A stretch of 64,000 bases of DNA from Sulfitobacter noctilucae (GTDB taxonomy: Bacteria > Pseudomonadota > Alphaproteobacteria > Rhodobacterales > Rhodobacteraceae). Below the pieces are notes generated by a model. The model had not been told where the DNA came from. It ran no database searches and was given only the letters and a program-made list of their open reading frames with translations. Position numbers and translations under genes: made by a program. Location of the stretch: the NCBI RefSeq assembly GCF_000622365.1, contig NZ_JASC01000003.1, forward strand, positions 1 through 64,000, read 5' to 3'. Of the stretch, positions 42,845-51,601 are shown in pieces. Every line of letters begins with the position of its first letter. Position 1 is the first letter of the stretch.

Positions 42845-44230
42845 ATGCTCAATTCTCTGTCCGGGCGGCTGATTGTTCTGACGACAGTCTTTGTCATGAT
42901 CGCCGAGATCATGATCTTTGTTCCCTCCATCGCGCGGTTCCGCGAGGATTATATGCTGAACCGGTTGGAGCGCGCCCAGATCGCTTCGCTGGCGCTGCTC
43001 GCCGATGATATGCTTGACCCTGATCTTGAGATGGAATTACTGAAGAATGCCGAAGTCTTCAATGTGGTGCTGCGTCGGGACGAAGTGCGGCAGCTGATGT
43101 TGTCCTCCGAAATGCCGCAGGCAATATCGGACACTTATGATTTGCGCGATGCAACGGCGCTGACATTGATCGGCGATGCTTTGACGCGGATGCTGAACCC
43201 TGAAAACGAGGTCATCCGCGTGATCGGTGCCCCGGTCCGTGACGCTGGTTTGTTAATCGAGATTACGATGGAAACGGCCCCCTTGCGCGCCGCGATGATA
43301 GACTATGGTCTGCGTATTTTGATCCTCTCTGCCGTGATTTCTGCCTTTACGGCTACTCTGCTGTTCCTTGCGATGCGTGCTTTGCTTCTGAAGCCGATCA
43401 AGCGCGTGGTTTCGCATATGCAGCGCTATGCCCAAGCACCCGAAGATGGACGGCGGATCATCGAGCCGTCAGCGGGCGTGACTGAACTGCGAGAGGCCGA
43501 ACTTGCCCTGCAACGGTTGCAAACCGATCTGACACAGGCGCTGAAGCAGAAAGAACGATTGGCGCAGCTGGGGTCGGCTGTCAGCAAGATCAGCCATGAT
43601 CTGCGCAACATCATGACATCGGCGCAACTTTTCACCGACCGGATCGAGATGTCGGAGGATCCTATCGTCAAGCGCATGGCGCCCAAGCTGGTGGGGTCGA
43701 TCACCCGTGCGGTGCATCTGTGTGAAAGCACGCTGGCCTTTGGCAAAGCGGAAGAACCCGGCCCGACCCTGACCATCGTCTCGCTGTCCGAACTGATCGA
43801 GGATGCGATTGAGGGAGAGCGGTTGGCCAGTCGGGAGCATCCGATCAGCTATACGTATTGCGTGCCGGACGGCATGACGGTGCGGGGGGATCCTGAACAG
43901 TTATATCGTGTACTCTCCAATCTGGTGCGCAACGCGCGTCAGGCTCTGATGGCTACAGATCAGGGCGGCACGATCCGGCTGGACGCGCAGGATGGCGATG
44001 ACGCATGGATAATCGAGGTGTCGGACACCGGCCCGGGGTTGCCCATCAAAGCTCAGACGCATTTGTTCACGCCATTCCAGGGCGGCGCGCGCAAAGGGGG
44101 ATCAGGCCTGGGTCTGGCCATTGCAGCTGAACTGGTGAAAGGCCACGGCGGCCAGCTCGAACTCGGCAAGACGGACGAGAATGGAACAACTTTCCGGATC
44201 ACTTTGCCCAAAGGCGACGGGACCGTTTAA
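42845..44230 (+). CDS. Membrane sensor histidine kinase
   Basis: A 461-residue sensor kinase. It has a membrane segment at about 8-28, a periplasmic sensor of ~125 residues, a second membrane segment at about 156-180 followed by a HAMP-like linker, then a dimerisation/phosphoacceptor region with SKISHDLRNIMTSA (His251). The ATPase domain has N box NLVRNARQAL, G1 DTGPGLP and G2 GGSGLGLAIAAEL. No response regulator lies next to it in this window, so it is an orphan kinase or pairs with a distant partner. Confidence 0.88.
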   Translation: MLNSLSGRLIVLTTVFVMIAEIMIFVPSIARFREDYMLNRLERAQIASLALLADDMLDPDLEMELLKNAEVFNVVLRRDEVRQLMLSSEMPQAISDTYDLRDATALTLIGDALTRMLNPENEVIRVIGAPVRDAGLLIEITMETAPLRAAMIDYGLRILILSAVISAFTATLLFLAMRALLLKPIKRVVSHMQRYAQAPEDGRRIIEPSAGVTELREAELALQRLQTDLTQALKQKERLAQLGSAVSKISHDLRNIMTSAQLFTDRIEMSEDPIVKRMAPKLVGSITRAVHLCESTLAFGKAEEPGPTLTIVSLSELIEDAIEGERLASREHPISYTYCVPDGMTVRGDPEQLYRVLSNLVRNARQALMATDQGGTIRLDAQDGDDAWIIEVSDTGPGLPIKAQTHLFTPFQGGARKGGSGLGLAIAAELVKGHGGQLELGKTDENGTTFRITLPKGDGTV

Positions 44231-44308
44231 GTCTTTTTTTGCATTCGCTGTTTTTCGATCAAACTTGGGCTTGCAAACCGATGAGCGCCCTACTAAACCG
44301 CCCCCTGT

Positions 44309-44385
44309 GGACCGATAGCTCAGCTGGATAGAGTACTTGACTACGAATCAAGGGGTCGGGGGTTCGAATCCTCCTCGGTCCGCCA
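44309..44385 (+). tRNA. tRNA-Arg(ACG)
   Basis: A 77-base cloverleaf: acceptor GGACCGA pairs with TCGGTCC, followed by G and an encoded CCA. The D-arm has AGCTCAGCTGGAT, the anticodon stem CTTGA/TCAAG encloses loop CTACGAA, giving anticodon ACG (44343-44345). The T-arm has GGGGGTTCGAATCCTCC. ACG is expected to be deaminated to ICG and read CGU/CGC/CGA. It lies at the left edge of the accessory glycan region. Confidence 0.97.
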
Positions 44386-44766
44386 CTACTACATTGCCGA
44401 TTGATGTTTCTGCCCGATATCGGCACGCAGTAGGGATATATCCTGCGGCGGAAATTGCACCTTATCCTTGTTGGACTGACTATTGCCATGCATTGCAGGC
44501 GGCACCTTTTCTACAATAGCGAAGGTGTATGAGCGGCCGATTAATGGACGCGGCCTCTGAAGTCGGGCCTAGGGTCGTCTACCGGCACCAACTGGATGGT
44601 CAAAAGGGGCAAAAAGGAGCTTAATTTGTTTCCGATCTTCTCCAACAAATGAAGTGTAACTCAGTCTCTCATCGCACCGCTTAAGTCAGCTGCATCGCGG
44701 CCTTCACATTATAGCTCCGTTGAAGTCAGTACACGGCCTCTTCTTTATAAGGTTTCTAACGGTAGT
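44386..44766. other. Gene-free stretch after tRNA-Arg
   Basis: No ORF with family features, no hairpin with T-run and no copy of the tRNA 3' end is seen within this interval. It may be remnant sequence between the conserved chromosome and the glycan island. Confidence 0.5.
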
Positions 44767-45651
44767 TTATGTCTCTGGCGCGATGAACTCGACCCCATCC
44801 ATTTGAGCGACTTCTGCCAAGTCAGCTTTATAATGCCTTTCCATTTGGTCTTGCTTTTGCTCGCTCCAATCCGGAATGGCCATGTTGGCTCGCAAGTTCT
44901 TATCTTTCGCAAATTTATCTAGAAAGATTTTTATTGCCTGAGCGCGTTTGTTCCATGGCATCGTTTCCCGCTGCTCAAGGAAACTTGCCAAACGCTCGCT
45001 GCCTTCAGCGGTCATCAGATAAGCCGCCATGTGGGTCTCGGCGGAAATCGAAGGTTGAAACATTGAATGGGTTGCTGCACTTAGGACGCGGTTCCACGTA
45101 ACTGGTGCTTCCTCCGCGCACCACGCGACGATCTCGACATCAGGGGAATGAGTGCGCAGGTCGCGAAGCACCGACGCCCACCTCAGCCGAAACGGATTGG
45201 GCGGGGTTGCTTTGAATTCCGGGTAGTTGCCGCTGGCCCACGCGTCAGACAATATCATCGCCGGATTTCGCAGACTGATCATCCATCTGAGTGGATAAGG
45301 TGCCAATAGTTTCCGATAATGCGCTGCTCGTTCACCGATGCCAGAAAACCAGATGCCACCAGGGCAAAAGTTCTCTGAAGATTGCATTTTGTCTTTGATG
45401 CTGAAGAAGCAAAAGGCAGGCTCTTCGGGGTCAAACTGATTAGAATCAAACAGCTTCCTCAGAGTTTCTTCGTCGACAGGCGTCCCGTTGAAGTTGTTTG
45501 ACAGCTCTTCCAGTTGCCGCCGGTACGTCCTTGGCCGTGGCACAAACAAATTCTTGCGCGAAACATCTTCCCGAATCAGTGTCCAAACCAGTTCCTGACC
45601 CCCATCAAAATCAGTTCCAATTTGAATGGTGTATTGAATATCCGGCTTCAC
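44767..45651 (-). CDS. Unknown protein, faintly sulfotransferase-like
   Basis: A 294-residue protein without signal peptide or membrane segment. GTDFDGGQELVWTLIR is near the N-terminus and a central segment, LRWMISLRNPAMILSDAW, resembles the 3'-phosphate-binding motif (L-R-N-P...S) of PAPS-dependent sulfotransferases; the usual 5'-PSB loop is not clear. I cannot assign a function. The start is GTG at 45651, with AGGGGG about six bases upstream. It is convergent with nothing and sits on the same strand as the large fusion gene 132 bp upstream; the pair could be co-transcribed for glycan modification. Confidence 0.55.
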   Translation of the reverse strand: MKPDIQYTIQIGTDFDGGQELVWTLIREDVSRKNLFVPRPRTYRRQLEELSNNFNGTPVDEETLRKLFDSNQFDPEEPAFCFFSIKDKMQSSENFCPGGIWFSGIGERAAHYRKLLAPYPLRWMISLRNPAMILSDAWASGNYPEFKATPPNPFRLRWASVLRDLRTHSPDVEIVAWCAEEAPVTWNRVLSAATHSMFQPSISAETHMAAYLMTAEGSERLASFLEQRETMPWNKRAQAIKIFLDKFAKDKNLRANMAIPDWSEQKQDQMERHYKADLAEVAQMDGVEFIAPET

Positions 45652-45783
45652 AACGCGCCCCCTGGTTCTTCATATGCCGTATCAGAAGCTTGACCTCCCA
45701 AGAAACGCATAGCTTGTGATACTACCTCTTCGTGCGAGGCTACCTGTTGCTATGGGCTTGTTTCTGTTGGCAAGTTTACCTTC

Positions 45784-47997
45784 CTACCCGAGTTCTTTCA
45801 TTCCCTTGGAAATTGCACGGTTAGGATTTTTTTCCAATATGAAAGCACCAAGAGATCTGGCTAGATCCTTATGTCCGGTCTTGACCGCACGTTTGAAAAG
45901 TTCGCGTTGGTAACGCGGGCTTTCTTTGCGAGTGCGCAGCAGTTGGTAGTAGTCGTGAGACGTAAGTGTCCCTGTGAGCGCGCCCAGAACAATCGGGGTG
46001 AGAATGCCCATCTGATTGAGCGATGAGCCAAGACGATGACCAAGCAGCGGCGCACGAAGGTGTTGAATGTTCTCGTTGGTAAACCGCATTGCATGTCCGG
46101 CGTCTAGCGGCTCGTACGGGTCGTAAAGGATATATACCCGACGTGCGGCTTTACTCACTTCGGCGGCATCGCCGTAGGGGCCTGTGTAATCATTATCCCA
46201 GGCAACCTTGTAGCGGCTTTCCCATGGTACGATCGTCTTATCCAAAGTGCTTTGCGGTGAGATAGCAACTACGTCACAACCTGGTGCGGCTGGAGAAAAC
46301 GCGCAAGCCGCATAGCCCCCCATCGACGCGCCATAAAATACCACGCGTTTGAATTGTTTGAAGAAACCTTCAGACTTCAGTTGGTCAAACTGATCAGATA
46401 CCCATTGTTCGCGATACCATGTCCAGCCGCCTGATAACACGCTTAGCATCGACCAACCCTGAGCCTTGATAAAGCTATAGCCCCAAGGACGGCGATCATC
46501 GCGTTTTGTCATTGCGATATCCAGATTGTCGAAAGTAACCACTAGTGTGTCCGCACTGCGTGGCATGTAGAGAAAGCTGTGACCATTCGTTCCAGGCCGG
46601 TACCAACCATCTTTGCCAGCAAGTTCACCGGCAATGTCAGCCCAAGTATCCTCGGCGTCATCGAGCGGTTCGGGAGGCTTCGGTTGCAGCCTGACGCGGG
46701 CAATATTTTTGCCGTCCTCTTCGCGATCAGACAGATGCGTGTTGGTGCCGTACGTTCGAATGAAAGGAAAGGCACCCGAGCCTTTGCGAACATCCATGAA
46801 AACGCGCGTGTCCGAATGCATCATATTATCTAAAAATTTTGCAAATAATGGGACCTTATAGATGTCGCCAAACCCATTCAGATTGCAGAGGATATCGACG
46901 GGCTTCAGATTTTCTGCTTTGCGGATGACTTTGATACGATCTTCATCGACGTCATGGTCCTTGAGGAATGTGATGTATTCCGCCAACCATTCTTCGTCAT
47001 CATCCCTGATTTCACCGCGTTTGTCTGTGTTTACCAAATGGATGTCGCAGTCAAACTTATGATACAATGCCAGCACAAATGAGCGCCCGTGACCAGAGAT
47101 GTCGGCAACGGTGCTTACTTCCTCTATGTCGACCTCATCAATAAGCCCACCATCAAAGTTCGTCTTGCCGCGGCCTTTGATCGGAGCAAGATGAGGATTG
47201 ATTTCATGCTTGTTGACCAACAGTTCCAAATAGCTGCCTTCGGGCGGAAGCCCGTCATGAATGTTTCCCAGCTGGCGCTTGTTTGACGCCCACAGGTGCA
47301 ACGCAGTGGTTGCGTCCGAGATTAACTCCGAAGCTCGGCCAACGCGGCGCATGAATTTCGTGCGTTCGCGAAAGGTTATCGGATAAAACGCGTCGAGGGG
47401 TTGCACGTATTTTTCAAGTTTCAAATGGTGGACAAAATAAGTCACCATCATCGGGCCCCAAACGCCCCAAGGCTGTTCACTGATATGCACCGGCTTGCCT
47501 TTGGCCGCCATTTGACGCAATTTTTCTTGCCGCTTCTTCGGCAGGAAAGGCGCGATAGAAAACCGATCGTTTGTAAATTCGATCATCTGCTGTAGCAATT
47601 CGCTATTGCTTGGCATGCCAAGAACCGCATTGTTCACACGATGTTCCCCGGGCAATTCAAATCCAAAAACGTAATCGCTATCGTAGTCCATCGCACGGTG
47701 ACAATAGACGTCCGTATCGACCCATATCATGCCAGGGCATTGCTGGATCATGTGCAACCGGAACCAGTCGGCAAAGAGGGCAAACGAGTCCTTTTTCTCG
47801 TATTTTATAAAGTCATCTGTGTCGATAATCTCGCGGCCATCCCTCCGGATGACACCGTCGGGCACGTTCGGGATGTCTTCGTAGCTGAACAACGTAATCT
47901 TTTGCCCTTTGTCCACGAAGGACTTCAAGCAAAGTTGCTCCATCCAACTTAGGGGGCCGCCGATCCAAAGCGTGCCTACCTCCCGTAAACGTGCCAT
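45784..47997 (-). CDS. Glycosyltransferase/alpha-beta-hydrolase fusion protein
   Basis: A 737-residue protein with three recognisable parts. Residues 1-250 resemble a GT32/alpha-1,4-Gal transferase-like domain: LWIGGPLSWMEQLCLKSFVDKG, FADWFRLHMIQ and a DXD motif in IWVDTDVYCH (Asp94, Asp96). Residues about 260-420 form a Rossmann-like middle (VADISGHGRSFVLALYHKFD, VDILCNLNGFGDIYKV) with no clear family. Residues about 465-665 look like an alpha/beta-hydrolase: VVFYGASMGGYAA (Ser558), an acid in YDPYEPLD (626-632) and a His at 654 in LLGHRLG. A short tail follows. No signal peptide. Divergent from the GT2 gene beyond 48 kb. Probably builds and esterifies or deacylates a glycan; this is inference. 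Confidence 0.65.
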   Translation of the reverse strand: MARLREVGTLWIGGPLSWMEQLCLKSFVDKGQKITLFSYEDIPNVPDGVIRRDGREIIDTDDFIKYEKKDSFALFADWFRLHMIQQCPGMIWVDTDVYCHRAMDYDSDYVFGFELPGEHRVNNAVLGMPSNSELLQQMIEFTNDRFSIAPFLPKKRQEKLRQMAAKGKPVHISEQPWGVWGPMMVTYFVHHLKLEKYVQPLDAFYPITFRERTKFMRRVGRASELISDATTALHLWASNKRQLGNIHDGLPPEGSYLELLVNKHEINPHLAPIKGRGKTNFDGGLIDEVDIEEVSTVADISGHGRSFVLALYHKFDCDIHLVNTDKRGEIRDDDEEWLAEYITFLKDHDVDEDRIKVIRKAENLKPVDILCNLNGFGDIYKVPLFAKFLDNMMHSDTRVFMDVRKGSGAFPFIRTYGTNTHLSDREEDGKNIARVRLQPKPPEPLDDAEDTWADIAGELAGKDGWYRPGTNGHSFLYMPRSADTLVVTFDNLDIAMTKRDDRRPWGYSFIKAQGWSMLSVLSGGWTWYREQWVSDQFDQLKSEGFFKQFKRVVFYGASMGGYAACAFSPAAPGCDVVAISPQSTLDKTIVPWESRYKVAWDNDYTGPYGDAAEVSKAARRVYILYDPYEPLDAGHAMRFTNENIQHLRAPLLGHRLGSSLNQMGILTPIVLGALTGTLTSHDYYQLLRTRKESPRYQRELFKRAVKTGHKDLARSLGAFILEKNPNRAISKGMKELG

Positions 47998-48197
47998 CTA
48001 CTGTTCCTCGTTTGTGCGCAATCTATGATCGTACGCAGCTGTTTTCTTAAGAGTTTAGGGGTTCGCCCGACCTTTGTGTACCTACAGATTGCCCGACGGA
48101 AAATCCTTAGGTCATTACGCTTGCGTGAGTGTATGGCGAACATGTATTGTTGCCAAACAAGAAACAAAGCGCTGTCGAAGGCGCAACGGGCGGGGCT

Positions 48198-49172
48198 ATG
48201 GGCCAAGAAATGTACACAGTGGTTTCGACCATGAAGAACGAAGGCCCCTATATCATCGATTGGGTCTCCCACTACAAAACCCTCGGGTTTGACAACATCT
48301 TGGTGTGTACCAACGATTGCACGGATACAACGGTTGAAATCTTGTTGCGCTTGCAAGAGATGGGCTTGGTTACGCAGCATTCGACCATAGTACGTGGGGC
48401 CGGCATTCATCGTTCCGCTCTACGCCAGGCCTCTCGACGGTATGATATTGTGTTGGATGCAAAATGGGTTTTCGTCTGCGATGTAGACGAATATCTGAAC
48501 ATCCATATGGGTGATGGATCGGTGCAGGCATTGGTCGATGGATCCGGTGGAAATACAGATGTTATCTCCATCCCATGGCGAATTTTCGGGCCAAACGACG
48601 TTGAGAGTTTTGAAGACACCCCGGTCACTCAGCAATTCCTGAAAGGTGAGCATCCGTGGGACGAGACAGAACGCCCGACAACCGGTAAATTTGTAAAATC
48701 TATCTATACGAACCAGCATAAGTTCCAGCGTATGGGGCTGCATGCTCCAGTTGTCTTGGATGAACATATGGCGGGCACCAAGCGGGTTCTACCGGGTGGT
48801 GCCGATTACGTGGTCAACGGCAAACGAACCGATAATCCACCGCTTTTTGAACACGCACAAGTGAACCACTATGCACTGCGTTCCAAAGACAGCTTTCTTA
48901 TCAAGCGGGCCCGCGGGAGGGCAAACCATTCGCATCATGTGCTCGGCAAGGCTTACTGGGACAAGTTCAATCTTAATGATGAAATTGACACCTCGATCGA
49001 TCGATATGCCACCGCTGCCGGAAAGCTTTCAGCAGAACTCAAGAGCGACCCTCAATTGGCCGATTTGCACCACCAGGCGGTGGACTGGCATAAACGGAAG
49101 GCCGCCTCCCTCAGAATGGACCCCGAACTTGATGACCTGATTAAAGCATTGGACGACCAAAATGAAATGTAG
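48198..49172 (+). CDS. Glycosyltransferase family 2-like protein
   Basis: A 324-residue protein of the Glyco_tranf_2_4 type: TMKNEGPYIIDWVSHYKTLGFDN, CTNDCTDTTVEILLRL and the DxD-like WVFVCDVDEYLNIH (95-98). The C-terminal half has the conserved VNHYALRSKDSFLIKRARGRAN. Usually cytoplasmic and transfers sugars to lipid-linked or surface glycans. The ATG at 48198 is favoured over an upstream GTG because the family core starts there. Closely related in sequence style to the second module of the 51.6-53.8 kb protein. Confidence 0.8.
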   Translation: MGQEMYTVVSTMKNEGPYIIDWVSHYKTLGFDNILVCTNDCTDTTVEILLRLQEMGLVTQHSTIVRGAGIHRSALRQASRRYDIVLDAKWVFVCDVDEYLNIHMGDGSVQALVDGSGGNTDVISIPWRIFGPNDVESFEDTPVTQQFLKGEHPWDETERPTTGKFVKSIYTNQHKFQRMGLHAPVVLDEHMAGTKRVLPGGADYVVNGKRTDNPPLFEHAQVNHYALRSKDSFLIKRARGRANHSHHVLGKAYWDKFNLNDEIDTSIDRYATAAGKLSAELKSDPQLADLHHQAVDWHKRKAASLRMDPELDDLIKALDDQNEM

Positions 49173-49248
49173 GTCGACACGAAGGTGCGAAATGATGCTG
49201 GATAATAAGACTATCGGGCCAAAACGGAATTCACGGAGTGATGAGTAG

Positions 49249-49851
49249 ATGGAAGACACAAACCTTGAGGTAGAGCGGCCTAAGCTGACATTCATTCCTG
49301 AAGTGCAAGACTTGGTTAGACATCACTACGAAAAGGCTAAAGTTATACTGGAATATGGCAGTGGTGGTTCGACTGTTATGGCTTCCGAGATGCCAGGCAA
49401 GACCATCTATTCAGTCGAGAGCAGCCGCGTTTGGACAAAGATGATGAAGCGTTGGTTTGAGCAGGCCAACCCTGTATCAATGCCTGAAATGCAACACGTG
49501 AACATTGGTCCGACTGGCAAATGGGGTACCCCCATCGATAGTAGGGCTTATCAACGCTACAGCCTCTATCCCTTGTCGATCTGGGATAAAGAAGACTTCA
49601 AACACCCGGACGTGATCTTGGTAGATGGACGTTTCCGAGTTGCCTGTGCGCTTACTGCGATGCTCAAATGCACTAAAAAAACGACACTGCTTTTCGACGA
49701 TTATGAAGGGCGTAAAGGGTACAAGGTTCTCGAAGAGTTTCTCGAAAAAGAAGAAACTGTCGGGAGGATGTCTCGCTTCACTGTGGGTAAAACGGCGCTA
49801 CCTCGGAAAAAGATGACGCAGATCATCGGGATGTACGCACAACATTTTTGA
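49249..49851 (+). CDS. SAM-dependent methyltransferase-like protein
   Basis: A 200-residue protein with a class I methyltransferase motif I, VILEYGSGGSTVMAS (about 32-46), an acidic post-I YSVESS, and VILVDGRFRVACALTA followed by TLLFDDYEGRK. The GSGGST form occurs in small Rhodobacterales methyltransferases near glycosyltransferases, as I recall. Substrate unknown, probably a sugar. Follows the GT2 gene after 76 bp on the same strand. Confidence 0.65.
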   Translation: MEDTNLEVERPKLTFIPEVQDLVRHHYEKAKVILEYGSGGSTVMASEMPGKTIYSVESSRVWTKMMKRWFEQANPVSMPEMQHVNIGPTGKWGTPIDSRAYQRYSLYPLSIWDKEDFKHPDVILVDGRFRVACALTAMLKCTKKTTLLFDDYEGRKGYKVLEEFLEKEETVGRMSRFTVGKTALPRKKMTQIIGMYAQHF

Positions 49852-49891
49852 AGTGCTATTGTGAGTATCCCGCTTCTGTAGGTGCTATGTA

Positions 49892-50635
49892 CTAAAATGT
49901 GTCCTGCCAGCGGTTTTCATAATCCGTCTGATAGACTTTGGTGCTCTGTTTAGTCGCCTTCAGCGGTTTGCGCACCGCGTAATTGAGGATAATCCCACCA
50001 TCGGGTAGTGTGGCCGACAGGCGTGGTCGTTTACCTGTTTCATTGGGATTAGTTGTCGTTGCCACTTTGTAAGCATGCATGGGCATCAAAGGCTGCAAGC
50101 TGCAATTCAGTACCTGATAGCCAAGGGTTTTTTCCCAAAATCCGTACACCATCTCGGGGTTGATCTGATAGAAGGAATGATTGACCCAATTGTTACAAGG
50201 AGAGTGGCCGATCAGCACCCCGCCGGGTTTCAGCATTTTGTGGATGTTGCGATAAGCAGTAGGCAAATCGAAAATGTGTTCGCATGTGCCACCGTCGTAG
50301 ACGACATCAAACCTATGTTCCAATTCCTTCGGTAGGTCAGCGCTAAGATCTTGAATGATAGAAGCATTTTCAAAGTTCGAGAAGTCTAGCGAGTCGACCT
50401 CGGAAAAGCCCAACTTCTTGAAAAATGTCTCAGCGTATTCATCGTCAGCGTTTGCCAGTTCGGATTCCGGTACGTCCGGCAAGTGTTCGGTAAGCACTTT
50501 CTCGAACAATTCAGCAGAGCGTTTGCGGCGTCTCCCAACCCAACGTTGGCGACCAAGCATGACGAACTTACCGCTCAGATTGTTTTCTTTGACAGTTTCA
50601 ATCAGCCGAGCGGCAAGAGTGTCGGGGATGGCCAT
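49892..50635 (-). CDS. SAM-dependent methyltransferase
   Basis: A 247-residue protein with class I features in the second half: the DVVYDGGTCEHIFDLPTAYRNIHKMLKPGGVLIGHSPCNNW segment (motifs II-III region with PGG) is typical of Methyltransf_11/23 enzymes. Motif I is weak in the preceding region (IIQDLSADLPKEL). A 41-bp gap separates it from the convergent methyltransferase-like gene. It probably methylates a sugar or lipid intermediate; substrate unknown. Confidence 0.7.
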   Translation of the reverse strand: MAIPDTLAARLIETVKENNLSGKFVMLGRQRWVGRRRKRSAELFEKVLTEHLPDVPESELANADDEYAETFFKKLGFSEVDSLDFSNFENASIIQDLSADLPKELEHRFDVVYDGGTCEHIFDLPTAYRNIHKMLKPGGVLIGHSPCNNWVNHSFYQINPEMVYGFWEKTLGYQVLNCSLQPLMPMHAYKVATTTNPNETGKRPRLSATLPDGGIILNYAVRKPLKATKQSTKVYQTDYENRWQDTF

Positions 50636-50671
50636 AAGAGTTCTCTTTCCAATATGTTCTTCGCGCCGAAC

Positions 50672-51436
50672 TCAAAGTGTCTTCGCGACCATAATACGAT
50701 CTGCACTGTTGTTGGCGGCTTTTTCGATGGCTCGTACAAACCCAATTTCGGATAGCTCCAGCATTGCATCACCCAGTGTACGGGCGCGAATGTCGATTAT
50801 GATGCGTCCATCCTCTTCGACTGAATTCAGAAAGAAATTACGGTAGGTATGCCAAGGGTAATGATAACCGCAGGAGATAAAACTAAAAGCATAGTCGATA
50901 TTCTTTAGTTTAGTCACATCTGTCGCTTCGGGGTTCGCCGTTGTGATTTTCGCTGCAGGAACGCCATTGTCTTCAAGGAAACTTTTCGTCACGCTCAAAC
51001 TGGAGTAAGCGGCACCTTCAGACTCAAAACCGAAATGCCGGTTTTCGTTCGTTTCCAAATCAATAAGAAAAAGATGCGGCTCGAACTCTTTGGCCAAGAA
51101 GAGATCAAACATAGCATATCCGCACCCAATATCCGCAATATTTTTCGGAGGCTTTTTCTCAAAGATCGGGCGGAGTTGCAGATACTCTAAATAGATATAT
51201 GCGGCAGCGCGTCTGGTCAGGGTTTCAACGCCCATTCGATCAATTAGCTCACGCATTGGTGCATCGTCACCCTTGGTCCAGGATTTTATGTACCTGTTGA
51301 AACGGTGCTGGTCGCGGATGATTTCTGAGCGTTGCAAGATCAGATTGATCATATCGCTTTCATCAAGAGCAGATACGTCAAGCGAAGTGACTGCGTCATC
51401 ATCAAGCGCAGCCATTGCCTGATCAAAGGTAATCAT
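50672..51436 (-). CDS. SAM-dependent methyltransferase
   Basis: A 254-residue protein with motif I NIADIGCGYAMFDLFLA (about 110-126), LIDLETNENRHFGF (post-I, acidic) and DYAFSFISCGYHYPWHTYRNFFLNSVEEDGRIIIDIR. Class I Rossmann methyltransferase; no signal peptide. It lies 36 bp upstream of the previous methyltransferase on the same strand, so the two are likely co-expressed. Confidence 0.75.
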   Translation of the reverse strand: MITFDQAMAALDDDAVTSLDVSALDESDMINLILQRSEIIRDQHRFNRYIKSWTKGDDAPMRELIDRMGVETLTRRAAAYIYLEYLQLRPIFEKKPPKNIADIGCGYAMFDLFLAKEFEPHLFLIDLETNENRHFGFESEGAAYSSLSVTKSFLEDNGVPAAKITTANPEATDVTKLKNIDYAFSFISCGYHYPWHTYRNFFLNSVEEDGRIIIDIRARTLGDAMLELSEIGFVRAIEKAANNSADRIMVAKTL

Positions 51437-51601
51437 ATGGTATGATCCATTTTGCTAATATTGGTCCGAAGTATGCTCACTGGATTGTATAGCTTTCTTG
51501 GCTGGTTAAAACCACTTGTCGATGAAATCGCCTGAGATCAGGGCGGTTGGTCTTTGCGTTGCCTGTTGGTAGCCCTCATCCCTTGAAAACCCGGCCCGAG
51601 A

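Noticed and set aside
44386..44766. Expected att-like repeat of the tRNA-Arg 3' end at the right border of the island
   Set aside because: No copy of the tRNA 3' end was found within the window near 55-56 kb, so a classical tRNA-targeted integration cannot be claimed from this sequence.
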